Source: Spongilla lacustris (taxonomy: Eukaryota; Porifera; Demospongiae; Spongillida; Spongillidae). Taken from it: DNA of 64,000 nucleotides. The DNA lies in assembly GCA_949361645.1 (NCBI GenBank), contig OX442431.1, forward strand, positions 650,947 through 714,946, read 5' to 3'. Below, piece by piece: positions 1 to 17,921 of the stretch. The notes under the pieces are model-generated. The model was not told the origin of the DNA. It made no database searches and was given only the letters and a program-made list of their open reading frames with translations. The translations under genes and the position numbers were made by a program. Numbering within the stretch: position 1 is the stretch's first letter; every line of letters starts with the position of its first letter.

Positions 1-3000
1 TCTTTAGCTACCGTACAGGAGATAAAGTTATCCCCAAGTAAGTGTGAGATGTGCTCCTCCCCCTAACAACAGGAGGATAAGCTTAATTGTCTGCATGGCT
101 TTATTATTCTAGTTTTTATTAACAGGATAAATTATGACAGAATCTCTCTGCACCCACAAGGAATACCAGGAGGTACTTATCTTTATTAAGTGAGGAAGGT
201 ATTGCAACCTTATACCTTGTGTACAGGGAACATGCTGATGGAGGAGCATCAAGTCCTCCAAGATGTTACCGGAGAATATAAAACTGAACTCTCTGTTAAG
301 TTTGGTGATGTGGTGATGGTGTTAGCAAAGGATCTATCAGGTGAGGATGTACATGATGGCAAAGAGTCCAGCACTGAGATGAGGGGTGTGTCGGGTGAGG
401 GTATGTGATGCAGCAGAGGAAGATCCACTAGAGCTGGCAAAGTGATGTTGGAATGCATATTTGTGTGTGTATGTGTGTGTATGTGTGTGTATGTGTGTGT
501 ATGTGTATATGCATGTGTGTGTGTACCTCAAGTGATTGGAATTAGTGAGAAGGACAACAATGAACTCAATGCTTCAGTGTGACTATGAATGAAGCCAATT
601 GTATTTTAACGTTGAATGGTTATACTGGTAATTATTATGGTTTATTATGTTCATCTGTTGAGCATCCCATGAGAGGTAACTTTTAATAAGGGGCCGTCCA
701 TAAAATACATCACACTAATTATGGGGCCATTACTGTAGGACGCTATCCCTTACCTACCCCTACACATGATGGCATGACAAGTACATATCAGGTCTACAAC
801 TATGAGTACCAAAGCACACATAATGAATGATGCATGCATACAATCAATAGGTCACTACAGTAGTGTAGGAAAAGGGGGGTTGGGGGGCAGGGGGGGCAAC
901 TGTACCCCCATTTTTAAAAGTAGGGGGGCCATGCCCCCCACTTTTACACCAGCGATTGTGTTTCAAGTGCCAGATAAGTGCATAATTTGTAATGAATTGC
1001 ACTGATTCTAGTGTAGTTTTTTAACGTCTTAATTGCAAAAAGTGTTGGCTTCTGGGGTACAGCCCCAGACCCCAATGGGGGAGCTTACAGCACTCCCCTA
1101 GCTGGCTTGGTGGTAGGCGTACCCCTCTCCCGCACCCTCCCCATGGTGACCATCAAAGTTTGCCCCCCCCCCCCCCCCCCCCCCCCACTTTTAAACTCAT
1201 TCTTATGCCGCTGCACTATAATGTGTGCACTCTTGAGGTGTGGCAGATCATGTGATGCACACTTGAGGTGTGGCAGATCATGTGATGCTCTCCTGCTGTG
1301 TAGGATGGTACATGTGCCAAAAGGATGGAAGGAATGGATGGGTTCCTGGGTCGTTTCTGGTATCAAAGTCTGCAGTGGTGAGTGTCAACCTTGATGATGT
1401 CCTCGGGTTTGCAGGTAACACTGCTGCTGGCCTTCAGAGCAGTAAGTCAGACTCAACATGTTTGCATCATACTGTACCCCTGTTGAAATGGAATAGTTCC
1501 TTACAGTATTCCTATATGCAATGATGATATGGATATGTGCTACATGACATAGTCAGCTTCTTATGTGGTACACGTATGCACGCCCCCTCATAATTACAAG
1601 CATGAGTTACCTCACTATTGGTGACTTATAAAATAGGAAATGATGTAATTTGGATATATCAAAGTCATCAGAATGTTATGAATACATTGTCACAGGTGGA
1701 CATACAGATCAGGGGGTGGAGGTTGAAGCATTGATGTACAAAGCCATAGAGTCTTATGAGGCACAGGATCCTGGTCAGGTGAGCTTCAAAGCTGGTGACC
1801 TCATCACCGTGTTGGACAAAATGGAGGATGGTGAGTCCATACCTTGGGTGTAGAGAGGCTGAACATGCCATTGATGGTGTCTGCAGGCTGGTGGTTTGTT
1901 AGCACAGAGGAGATAGAGGGATGGGCTCCTTCATCTTATCTAGAGACTCTCTCCGGAGTAGATGAGCAGAACTATATGCCAAACCAAGGTAGCTATGTAA
2001 AATGTCATCTCCCATGCACCCTCCTTCCCCAAACAAATGTAGTTAATTAATAATAACCAATTAAAACTCTAACTATCGTGTGTGAGAAACATTTGCCATT
2101 GGAAATGAAAGTTAAATTGTTTTCAGTTGTTTGCACGGAAATTTATTCTGCGACACTGTGTCTAAATTTTATCAAACGAACCTACTCAGTTGTTATTATT
2201 TATTTTCTTTCACACTGCATGAGCATGAGTCAGTGAAACAATTTGGGTACTCAGATGTCAGATGTTTCTGTAAGAGTGTCCCATAGGATGATGTATGATG
2301 TATGATGTGACGAATTGCATTGGATGGAAAATTAGTAGGTCTGTATTGACCTTAATATACCAATAAAAACTTTTATGTATATGGCATTATAAAATCTTTC
2401 ACCTTCTGTTTCCATATCATGCTGGCTCTAACATACCTTGTTATCACCTTATCCTGACAGGTGATGAATCCAATACCTACATGGTCACAGATGCATACAT
2501 GGCAGAGAATGAAGATGAGCTCACATTCCCAAAGGATGCAGTCCTCACTGTGACCCAGAGGTCCCTGGATGGCTGGTGGCAGGCCACATATGCTGGACAC
2601 ACAGGACTGGTTCCCTCCTCTCACCTGGCTCCCATTGGAGGACAGCAAGATCCTGATGCAACTGTAAGAGTAATGAGAGAGGAACTGCTTATTTATTAAG
2701 TGGAAGGTGGCATGTCTAAGCACAAGCACTACTCACTCCATACTTGCATTCCCACTCTACTTACAGATGCACAAATAGTTATGTAAGAAGTAGGAGGTGA
2801 TAAGCTGTGTCACATAGCTACACTCATTATGCAAAAGGGAGAGGTGTGATGTAGATGTAGCATATCGATACCATTGTACATGTCTGACATTTCATGTCTA
2901 GCACGCTCATCTCCCTCTTGTCCTCATGCCATGTTGTATCAGCTGTCCCTGACAAATTTGCTTGTCTTCACTCTCACAGGGCGGGCGCAAATTAACGGTG

Positions 3001-4390
3001 ATGTAATCCATAGGGAGTGGCTCTGTCATAACGTACGACCACATTGAAGCGTATTGCGCAGGCCCTGCATCAATGAGTGCAGCGGCTTGCATACATGACA
3101 TGGGCCATTTCTTCGGGTGAAATAGCTTGATTAATACTGGGTACAGGCAGTGCCCCCCCCCCACACACACACACACACCTGACCACAGCCATACTAGCTG
3201 ACATCCTTGCCCACAATTGGGACAGAAGAAAGATTCTGGCCTTGGATGTCGCAGTCATTTTACTTTTTAATCACTGCCACTCTACCTGAGGCAAATTAAA
3301 AGATGCCTGTGGGCTGGTAACCAAATTTTTATGCATGATTGCATGAATCAGTCAAGGTGCTCTTGCATTTTAAAAGTAGTACTTGTTTTTTCAGATGCAT
3401 GAAGATTTGGCTCTAAAACAGAGATACAAACAGCCACCAAGAAGGTAATACATGGCTATTCTAAGGGATGCTACAGCACAAGAGGGAATGATAATGCCCA
3501 CAGCTAGCATGGACCAACCTTGAAACCTAACCTAAGACATTGCTCTTTTCAGATTGAAGATTTTGAACACAGTGGAAGGAGCTTCTGTTGGTGTTCCAGA
3601 ACCTTCAAACGATTGTATGATTACTGACCTTAACTCTTTTGAGAGGTCACAAGGACAGACCATTCCAGAGGTCAGGACAAGGTCCCCATCACCAGTTCAA
3701 TTCGGGACAAATTCCCCATCACCAGTTCAACTGAGGACAAATTCCCCATCACCAGTTCAACTGAGGACAAATTCCCCATCACCAGTTCAATTCAGGACAA
3801 GGTCCCCATCACCAGTTCAACTGAGGACAAATTCCCCATCACCAGTTCAGCTCAGGACAAGGTCCCCTTCCCCACATCAGAGGCCTGTTCTTCAAAAGAC
3901 TACGAGTACTTACAATACATTAAAGATATCTTCAGATCAGAGTGCTCAGGCAGCTGGGCCTCAGTTGCATAGAAAAGACCAGCTGCAAAGGTCCAGATCT
4001 TGCTCACCAAAATCAGACCAGATGCCTCCCCTTAGCAGCCATTTCAATGTTGACACCTCAAACACTTATTCACAGCAACACACTTGGGATGTGACTGCTC
4101 CAGATTACAACAAAGAACCTGGCACTGTGTTGCACAATCAGAGTGCTGACCACACCCTAATGACCTCATCACCTTGCTCCACATCTCCTGCTACCTGTGA
4201 ACCAATATTTCCTCTGCCTCAAACCAATCCAACATCTTCAAGAACAGATGTGGTTGTTGATCCTGGTGAGAGCATTGAGCAGCTAGCTGCAGTCATAGTG
4301 AAGTTTGTGTTGGCCTCTGATAACCCAGAGCTGAGAGCTGCACTGAAGAGGATTGTAGATGGTGACCCTACCATTGCTAGGAGGTTGTAG
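1..4390 (+). CDS. PX-SH3 adaptor, SH3PXD2/NOX-organizer-like, copy 1 (5' end outside window)
   Basis: Scaffold adaptor of the p47phox/NOXO1/TKS family: the PX domain binds phosphoinositides and the SH3 domains bind proline-rich partners such as NADPH oxidase subunits. Exons seen: 1-37, 126-172, 227-340, 1304-1441, 1696-1830, 1887-1988, 2461-2663, 3395-3444, 3553-4390; all junctions are GT-AG and keep one frame. 1-37 is the last PX exon (FFSYRTGDK). SH3-1 is split over 227-340/1304-1441 (NGWVPGSFL), SH3-2 over 1696-1830/1887-1988 (GWWFVS, GWAPSSYLE), SH3-3 lies in 2461-2663 (GWWQATYAG, GLVPSSHL). Then comes KQPPRR, an SPSPVQ repeat tail and a C-terminus (NPELRAALKRIVDGDP) shared with the next gene. 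The rest of the PX domain and the start codon lie upstream of the window. The family call is firm; the exact orthologue is not. Confidence 0.85.
461..525 (+). repeat. TG/TGTGTA microsatellite
   Basis: Runs of TGTGTGTA-type units inside the intron 341-1303 of copy 1. Simple repeat; no coding potential. Confidence 0.9.
840..1190. repeat. G/C-tract interspersed repeat in intron (probable MITE remnant)
   Basis: G-runs, then a short hairpin (GGGGGCC / GGCCCCC-like around 925-945), then a stretch near 1050-1105 with CCCCAGACCCC and a 20-plus-base C tract at about 1164-1186. The CCCCAGACCCC block resembles, in reverse, GGGGTCTGGGG at about 63395, so this looks like a dispersed family. Exact ends not resolved. 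Confidence 0.45.
1229..1288 (+). repeat. 30-bp tandem duplication just upstream of a splice acceptor
   Basis: Two near-identical 30-bp units (CTTGAGGTGTGGCAGATCA core) end 15 bases before the acceptor of exon 1304-1441. The homologous intron of copy 2 has a single diverged unit (about 7610-7690). Confidence 0.85.
3671..3880 (+). repeat. 30-bp coding minisatellite, seven units, in copy 1
   Basis: Seven back-to-back 30-bp units (starts 3671, 3701, 3731, 3761, 3791, 3821, 3851) each encode a decapeptide containing SPSPVQ; the last unit has diverged to SPSPHQ. The array is absent from the otherwise similar last exon of copy 2. Units keep frame, so copy-number change would not break the protein. 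Confidence 0.95.
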
Positions 4391-5212
4391 TCATGTTGTA
4401 CGGCTTTTGAACAAAATAGTTTGTTTTAGGATGTAGTATATATGTATAATTTCCCCAAGCAACTGCAGTGTTCAGGTTGATGCATTGGGTATTTATATCA
4501 TACGTGCATGCACAGTGTTAATAATTCACTAACCATTTTTCATAACAATAAGTGCATGGGCCCAGTTGATATCAAGGCATGCTTGAGAAATCATTTATTC
4601 TTATACAAATCCCTTTAGAGACCTTGGCTCTATGACAAAAGTAAAATATTGTCTTGTCTATGTACATTTCGTAGTGGGACTGGTTACAGGATTTATTTTT
4701 ATTGCTCAAAATTAAAAACTTGAATTTTATATATAATACATGTAATAATTATTTTAAAAATAATAATAGTACAAGATCACAAGCATACGGCAAGATAACA
4801 CAAAGATAAATGACACTTAAAAGTTGTATACCTGTATCATATTGGGCTTAGACACTCCTAACCAGGACAGCCCTGGTTAGGATCATGTGTAAGCGGTCAT
4901 AAATGTCAGCTGCTGCCTTCAATTTAGGCAAGCAAGACGAGAGACTAGCCGGGTGAATGTCTCTCAGTTAGGCCTCCCTACCCCAGGTCTCATACGTTTC
5001 TACCGCCAATGAGACACAGATCCACCCCATACGTACGTATAGGAGCCGCGCGCAATGTAAAGATAGATCCCAACACGCGATCCTAGGGCGGATCTCAGGG
5101 GGAGAGGCTGAGACCATATATCTGATATATGGAATAGAATTATTGAACGATAAATTTTTGACCATGAATTCATTGTCCATTTTCTCTCAACGGTGAAGCT
5201 TTGTCCAGTGAG
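4391..5212. other. Intergenic spacer between adaptor copies 1 and 2
   Basis: About 820 bp holding the 3' flank of copy 1 and the presumed promoter of copy 2. AT-rich, with a TATATATAATA-like stretch near 4728. No open frame with protein-like composition and no convincing transposon ends. Confidence 0.6.
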
Positions 5213-8200
5213 ATGCAGAGAAGTTTGAGTGCCGAAAGAAAAGCTATCGTCGCTGCAGTGGTGACGCACTATGAGAAACGTACCAACCCGTCAAAGCATT
5301 ACGTGCGTTTTACTGCGTCCGACGCCCGTTAAAATAACACGCCGTGTTTGTTCGTGTATCTTCGTGTACACAGGTCTTTGCAATCTCGGTGACGTGGAAC
5401 AATGACGAAAGGTTTGAGGTCTACAGACGGTACAGTGATTTCTTCTCTTTTCATGTACGCGCGCACCGTCGCAACTGGCATTGTATTTTAAAAAAATAAC
5501 ATGCACGCTTTACATGTACATGCGTACCATTTGCATCAGTCTCTGACGCGGTTCCCTTTGCTGTTGAGTGGTGTGCCGACAATTTGTTGCTGCCAGTGGC
5601 ACCGTACATCAATTTTATTTTATTTTTCTACAGGAAATGTTTCCAGAATCAGTAAAAACTGTTCTTTCTCTACCAGGTAAGCGGGTTACGATTTAAAATA
5701 CGGCGTGTGCAACGACCTTGCCAGGCTAACATTATATTTACGCCATAACATACCTGTTATTAGCTGCTAACAGCTAGTACATGTTAATGGTAACGTAATC
5801 GGCTAGGAAAGCAGTAGTACGTGAAATTCCACTCGTAAAAGTCTGACGGAGGAAGTGAGAGGGTGGAGGACATACCAAAGCTGGGTGTAGCCTGGGGACC
5901 ATTTCATAGAAATATATTGTGTTTGAGAAAGAAGGAGCTATAGGAGGGGAGGGGGATTGAGGGGTATCAACTGAGAGACATTCTTTACCGTGTAGAACGT
6001 ATCATCTTTGGAAGAAGCCATATTTCACGAGTTGCAGAAGCAAGATTAGATGCCATCAATAAATACTGCCAGGTAGGGTATGCATCGCTCACTATCTTAT
6101 CCGTTGTCACAGTTCTTTTTCTCCTCCATCCATTGATCCCTCTCTGCAGATCCTTATGCACATGCACTCAAGCATATCACAAGCTCTACATGTCTGGAAG
6201 TTCTTTAGCTACCGTACTGGAGACAAGATCATCCCAAAGTAAGCATAGGGTTGGCTCTTTGCCCTTAGCAAGTGTAGGCTCCTCCCCTTAACAAGAATAG
6301 ACCCCCCCCCCCCCCCCCCCCCCCTTATTACTAACTTCTCCTAGTAGAGGAGAAAGCTCCACTATCAAAAGACGCACATTTCAATGGCATTATTCTCTCA
6401 GTTATAATAACCAGCTTTCAATTAACAGAATAAACTATGACAACACCCCCTCTCTGCACCCACAAGGAATACCAGGAGGTACTTATCTTTATTAAGTGGA
6501 GGAAGGTATTGCAGTCTTATACCCTTGTGTACAGGGAACATGCTGATGGAGGAGCATCAAGTAATTGAAAACTTCACCGGAGAAGGTAAAACTGAACTAT
6601 CTGTGAAGATTGGTGATGTGGTGATGGTGACAGCAAAGGACCCGTCAGGTGAGGGTGTGTATGCGATAGCAATATGACAACAAAGGTGTTATTGGATGTG
6701 AATGTCCTTAAGAAAAGAATAGTTAATCATTGTGCGCATTAGTGGCAATACTAAGAAACGTTATTTCGAGGTCTTAATCTGGAATCCTTGAAGGTACATA
6801 AACTCAATGTTGAATGACTTCAATCTTTCAGAAACATAGTTTTGAATGACTGCAGTACATGCATCACTGTATATCACATCCTCAAACTGCCTGATGAGTA
6901 GACAGACAATGCATTTCACCTCCATGGCATCCATGGATGTGTATTTGTCGGCATCAAATATATGTTTAAAATTACTGAAGTATAGTTGGTGAAACATTAC
7001 ACCACTTCTAAATTCTTTGAGCATGGCTTCAGTTGAATTGTCAAAAGTGCATTCCTGCAACACAATATTGAGAGTTTTATACCACCTTATCATTCTATCT
7101 TAACTATTGACCTGCTAAACGCTTAATCCAATCATTAACCAATATCTCCATATGGTGACTTCCCAAAATAGCCTCATGATGGTGAGATCATTTTACTTCT
7201 TTGTTACATCGTTGTTTATTAATATGGTAGGGGAGTATCCTATATTGCTAGGGAATAGTATCCTGCACTAGGGATGATGGTATCCCACAGGTATGCGATA
7301 GTATATCCTTATGACCAAGCCCCATGGGTTAGAAAGGGGCTTCAGAAAGTTTAGCTATAGGTATAAGCTACTGTCCTCTTTCCACACATACATGTAGCTT
7401 CTATCAGGTCTACAACCATGAGTAACAAAGCTAACAGTGAACGTTGCATGCATACAGTCAATATAGGTCACTATGCACTTAGCCTCACAGCCACATTTAG
7501 AGTACTGTATAGACCAGCTTGCCATCCTGTGGAGCTATTTCTCTTAAGCCATGCAGCCGATGCAGGCATATAATTACTGAGTCCACTGTAAAATGCATGA
7601 TGACAAATAAGGTGTGGCAGGTCGTGTGAGGTGTGTGCATGTGATAGATCACATCGAATGTGCACTAAAGGTGTTAACAGATCATGTGATGCTCTCCTGC
7701 TGTGTAGGGTGGTTCATGTGCCAAAAGGATGGAATGTATGGATGGGTTCCTGGGTCATTTCTGGTATCAAAGTCTGCAGTGGTGAGTGTCAACACAGCTG
7801 ATGTCCTCGGGTTCGCAAGCAGCATTTCAAATTGTACTGATTTTCAGAATAGTAAGTATAATATAGAGTAGGATATGCATCACAGTGCCTGGCATATTTG
7901 TACTTACCTTCTATTAACCCCCTGACAATGAGCTTTTCAAGAGCACCATATGACATCATGCATGCACCTGAACAAGGGGACTGCCTATTATAATGTGAAT
8001 CCTTCTACAATATCACAGTGTGATCATAAAATAAGCCAAAGTCAGAAGAAGACATGCTAACAGGCTAACAACCAAGGGTTAATGAGATCAGGTGTGCATG
8101 CACGGCCAAGGCGAAGGAAGAGAATGGGGACCACAGACTCCCCAAATGATAATATCTCCCAAACTCGCCATGGGCTGTTGCTTGCCATGACTCCCACATT

Positions 8201-10424
8201 ATGCTAGAGCTCACCACATCCATCCAACATACATTAAAAATATGAGAGTTGAAGCTGTGGATTTAAAACTGTTAATGTGTATTTAGAAGGCGGTTTATTT
8301 TAGGGATGGCGAGATTGAATGTCACCAATGAACAAGATCAGGGGGTGGAGGTTGAGACAGAGACGTACAGAGCCATAGAGTCTTATGAGGCGCAGGGTCC
8401 TGGTCAGGTGAGCTTCAAAGCTGGTGAACTCATCACCGTGTTGGACAAAATGGAGGATGGTGAGTCCATACCTTTGGTGTAGAGAGGCTGAACATGCCAT
8501 TGATGGTGTCTGCAGGCTGGTGGTTTGTTAGCACAGAGGAGATAGAGGGATGGGCTCCTTCATCTTATCTAGAGACTCTCTCCGGAGAAGAGGAGCAGAC
8601 CTCTATACCAAATCAAGGTAACTATCCCTCCCCTAATGTAGTAAACAATAGTAACCAGCCAAGGATCAATTGAAACTGTTTTTCAGAGTTCTTATTGATT
8701 TGCCCACTATTTTATCATTATGATTTGAATTATTGCCACATACAGGATGTGCAAATAATAACTTAACTATAGGATTATGTGGGATGTGATGGATGGCATT
8801 GGTGAAATATTTACATTGAACGCTGTCATTGCTGTGAATATAAACCCCTCTACATACCTTTACATGCAAATTAAGTTGCACAGTATAAAACTCTTTCACC
8901 ATATCATGCTGGCCACATACCTTATTATCACCTTCTCCTGACAGGTGATGAGTTCAAGACATATGTGGCCACAGAATCATACATGGCAGAGAATGAAGAT
9001 GAGCTCACATTCCCAAAGGATGCAGTCCTCACTGTGATCCAGAAGTCCCTGGATGGCTGGTGGCAGGCCACATATGCTGGACACACAGGTCTGGTTCCCT
9101 CCTCTCACCTGGCTCACCTTGGAGAGCAGCAAGATCCTGAATCAACTGTAAGAGTAATGAGAGAGGAACTGCATATTTATTAAGTGGGAGGTGGTAGAGG
9201 AACACTACTCACTGCATACGTGTATGCCCGCTTCACATACAGATGCACGAGCAGTTATTAAATAACTTTGCACACCTAATTATGTATGAAAGGTGTCATA
9301 CTAGGTCCATATCTTACCACACAAACCACATACAAATCAAAGCACTTACACTAATTCACACACACATAAAAATGGAACAAGCACAGAAAATGGCATTGTC
9401 ACTTTAAATATCATTCAGTATTTTAACATCAAATTCCAATGCATTTAATTTATTTTTAAAATTTGATGTAGAAATTCATTTTAGATGTATGCTTGAATTG
9501 TTTTACACACTTTGGGTGGAATATATTTTCAGATGCAACAAGAAGAATTGGCTCTAAAACAGAGTTACAAACAGCCACCAAGAAGGTAATACATCTTGCA
9601 CTAGACCATGGCACTGGAGCTGGATATTATATATGGGCTGAGCATATATGGGCTGATACTATATATGGGCAGTGCATATATGGGCTGATACAATGACAAG
9701 TATGGGGACAGTTATGATGCATGTTAACAATCCTGGGGAAGAGGAATAATGTCCTAGCAAAGAGGCCACTACTGTATACCCTTGCATTTTTTTCAGAGCG
9801 TCTGTAATGAAGAGTTTGAAGACAAGGATTAAGGGTGTTGTTCCCAAACAAAAGGATGGTGTGATTACTGACCTCATAGACTTCACCTCTATCAAGATGT
9901 CTTCAGGACAAACCATTTTGGAGATCATTCCGGAGGTCAGCCAGTCCAGGACAAAGTCCCCACCACCAGATCAACCCAGGAAAATGTCCCTGAGTGCCAA
10001 CACTGCAGATGTAACATCCAACATCTTAAAGATATTTGCACCTCAAAATACTCTAACTGATTTTCAGCAAGACACTCAGGATGGGGACACTTTAAACTGC
10101 AGCAAAGAACCTGGCACCCTGTTGCACAATCAGAGTGCTAATTACACCCTAATGACTCCATCACCTGCTGTTCATAGCTTCACCACATCCCCTGCCATTG
10201 ATATCCCACGCTCCTCATCAGTTACCACACATACATCTCCTGTTGACTCAAAATTATCTCCTCTGCCTCAAAGCAGCCAGCCATCTGCAGGAGCTGGTGG
10301 CATGAACATCCAGCAGGTGGCTGAGATCATAGTAAACTTTGTGTTGGCCTCTGATAACCCAGAGCTGAGAGCTGCACTGAAGAGGATTGTAGATGGTGAC
10401 CCTGCCATCGCTAGGAGGTTGTAG
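5213..10424 (+). CDS. PX-3xSH3 adaptor, SH3PXD2/NOX-organizer-like, copy 2 (complete)
   Basis: Thirteen exons: 5213-5302, 5374-5454, 5634-5676, 5996-6072, 6150-6238, 6429-6478, 6535-6648, 7708-7851, 8304-8459, 8516-8617, 8945-9147, 9533-9585, 9797-10424. They sum to 1830 nt (609 aa) with every phase matching. PX about 16-127: EKRTNPSKHY, then VTWNNDERFEVYRRYSDFF and RIIFGRSHI, the phosphoinositide-binding layout of TKS/p47phox. SH3-1 about 148-206, SH3-2 about 242-305, SH3-3 about 320-375. KQPPRR follows the last SH3 and recalls the PPRR of the p47phox autoinhibitory region (inference). The tail ends in the same helix-like block as copy 1. The start is the first ATG in frame with the PX domain; an upstream ATG at 5163 is closed by a stop. 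Three SH3 domains are one more than p47phox and fewer than vertebrate TKS4/5. Confidence 0.88.
6301..6324. repeat. Poly-C tract
   Basis: Uninterrupted C run in the intron 6239-6428. Its length is likely uncertain in the assembly. Confidence 0.9.
6761..7054 (-). CDS. Unrecognised antisense open frame inside an intron of copy 2
   Basis: On the - strand an acceptor-like TTGTGTTGCAG is followed at 7054 by an open frame to the stop at 6761, about 97 codons (reads ECTFDNSTEAML, later DADKYTSMDAM). Composition is protein-like and free of simple repeats, unlike most shadow frames here. It lies wholly in intron 6649-7707 of the adaptor gene on the other strand. I recognise no family. It could be the terminal exon of a nested gene, a pseudogene fragment or chance. 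Confidence 0.3.
   Translation of the reverse strand, partial: ECTFDNSTEAMLKEFRSGVMFHQLYFSNFKHIFDADKYTSMDAMEVKCIVCLLIRQFEDVIYSDACTAVIQNYVSERLKSFNIEFMYLQGFQIKTSK
9608..9692 (+). repeat. TATATGGGCTGA tandem motif
   Basis: Four variants of a TATATGGGC(TG/AG) unit in intron 9586-9796 of copy 2. No coding role. Confidence 0.75.
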
Positions 10425-10831
10425 CCAAGTGGATGGACACGAGCTTTAAAAAAAAACCGTTTTTATATAACAAGGGATTCTTTTGAAGGTCCAGTTTTAA
10501 ATATTTTTGTAATTTACCCAAGGCTCCCTCCATCCCACCCTTCCTCCAACATATGCAATGATGCTTGTATTAATTGATTAAAAACACAGGCAGTAAACTT
10601 TCAGCTTGATGTGCATAAATTTAGTCACTTGCAACAGCTGCAAGTTTTTTTAATTAAAGTGGATTCACTGACTTTTTTTGCATTTGCGCATTCAGTTTTA
10701 AGCCGGTGTGCCACACGTTTTGCATTACTAGTATTAGTAATTAGTCAAGAGCACCAGTGATGGTGATATCCAAGCGGTATCAGATTTCTTGTACCTTATA
10801 CTGACATCAAATGACCGAACATGAGTGTCTT

Positions 10832-10860
10832 TAATAATAATAATAATAATAATAATAATA
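10832..10860 (+). repeat. (TAA)n microsatellite
   Basis: About nine perfect TAA units. Confidence 0.95.
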
Positions 10861-11553
10861 GAAGGATTGATGGGATAACACAATTCTTACACATTGATAT
10901 ATTTTAAAACTAGCTGACATGGAAAAACAAGTCAATGCCAGTTTTTTTAATTATTTTTCGATGCATTGGTGATGAGATATATACATGAATTAGGATAAGA
11001 TATAAAAATTACAATAAAATTGGTGATGTAGACAAAAATTGAGTAAAAAGTAAGGTAAGAAAAAATTACGGAAATTATACATTCATTAAATTTTATAAAT
11101 ATCATTTAGCAAATCTACTTAGCTGGCTGAAATATTCTGTGCTAGATTTTAGGTATGTAATATTTGTAATGTAATGTAGTAATGTAATGTAATGCTCTGG
11201 TGGGGACCAACAGAAGACACACATTTGTGAAGGGCATTCCCATTGATAGAGGTCCAGAGGAGCATTTATATTTATCCAAATATGTTCACTAAAGTCCAAT
11301 TGATTCTTTGGTACAGTGGCAATAGATGTAGTGGTTTTGTTTTGCTAATGGTATTCATGACACGATGACCCCATAAGTTTTATTTAACAGCAATGAGTTT
11401 AGAATATGCATGATATTGGGACCAAGATCTTAGGCCAGAATCTTACAAGTATCTTGAAGAAATCCTAATTGTTCTTCCAAATTTTCTTGATGAAGTTGTT
11501 TAATTTTGTAATTTTGTAACAAATTTTATCCTACAAGATATTTTTAAAATATA

Positions 11554-11744
11554 TAAAACTGGTGATGTAGGATTTGTAGACAGCATTCGTTAATCTATTT
11601 ACATTTAGCACAGATCTCTCTGATTTGCTAAATAATGTAGGTTCTGTAATACTTGTAAATAAATTTAAAAATGCATAATTTCCATACTTACCGGTACTTC
11701 ATACTCAATTGCTGTCTACAAATCCCACATCATCAGTTTTATTT
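11554..11744. mobile_element. Small inverted-repeat element (GGTGATGTAGGATT family)
   Basis: Ends are imperfect inverted repeats of about 33 bp: ACTGGTGATGTAGGATTTG at the left and CAAATCCCACATCATCAGT at the right, both continuing through TAGACAGCA/TGCTGTCTA. The same end motif recurs near 11020, 39445 and 52809. No coding capacity, so it is probably a MITE. Confidence 0.65.
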
Positions 11745-11982
11745 TAATTAGATTTTTATATCACTTTCACTCATTTTTATTTAACTTCTGAGTGAGTCTG
11801 AGAGCACCATGTCTGTGATTACATAAAGATTGGGCCTGGTGGGGCTAGGCCTGGTGCACATGGGGCTAGGCCTGGTGGGACTAGGCACTGTGTGACTGTT
11901 GGACACCACGTTTACGCTCGGGGGTGTGCCTGTTTACTCACTGACTGGCCACAATGATAACTGCGACAAGAGCCAGGGTTCC

Positions 11983-12056
11983 AATATCTATAATGTCCCC
12001 CCAACACCTCCAGAGGTCTAATATCTCTAATGTCCCCCCAACACCTCCAGAGGTCC
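11983..12056 (+). repeat. 37-bp tandem duplication
   Basis: Two copies of a 37-bp unit beginning AATATCT and containing CCCCCCAACACCTCCAGAGG, differing at two positions. Confidence 0.9.
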
Positions 12057-12187
12057 CATACCCTGAGGCTGTACATCACATCATTGTAAACACAGCAAAG
12101 TAATGTTAATAATTAATGATACGCATACAGACTCCTATGATATGTACCATCAGAGTGGGTGGGACTAGTGTCAAAGACCACATTGCC

Positions 12188-17349
<5,162 letters not shown>

Positions 17350-17921
17350 ATTGCTGCTCGGCTGTTCGTTCAGACAATGTTTCCAGTACCTCTAGTGCCC
17401 GTTCGGCGTGCCGCTTCACGCTACATGTACTTTGAAATTAAAAATGTACATGCGTGTGTTAGTGTGTGCATATAATAATAATTATTATTATACATGTATA
17501 ATTATACTGCGGAGCTTACATGTATCAAACAGATGCATACTGGCGTGGTCATCCAACTCCGAGGCGGGTTACTAATGATTTTTAAATTAAAAAAACTGCA
17601 GCCCGCGTAGTAACTTTGTAGCGTTTATATGTTAGTATTGTTAGCCTGCACTTTCTTTCTACAAAGACAAGTAACAGAGTCCTACTTACAGGAGGTACCG
17701 GTTATGATATTAGGAAATAGTTAATAATTGCAATCAGTCCGTTACCAATAACACAGACTGAGGTGGTTTCGAACAACTACTGTACATGTACGGATCTATT
17801 TTATTTTTTAATCTACAAATCCCGAACAACATGCATGTAATTGGTACTACTGAAGTTCTCAGTTTATCAAAAGCACCACAGAAATATTATCTGAAAAAGT
17901 TACACATGCATGGATACTTAC

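Larger units (their letters stand above)
10425..12187. other. Intergenic region between convergent adaptor genes
   Basis: 3' flanks of copy 2 (+) and copy 3 (-). Contains a TAA microsatellite, a small inverted-repeat element (11554-11744), a GGGGCTAGGCCTGGTG tandem near 11830-11890 and a 37-bp duplication (11983-12056). No further gene seen. Confidence 0.65.
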
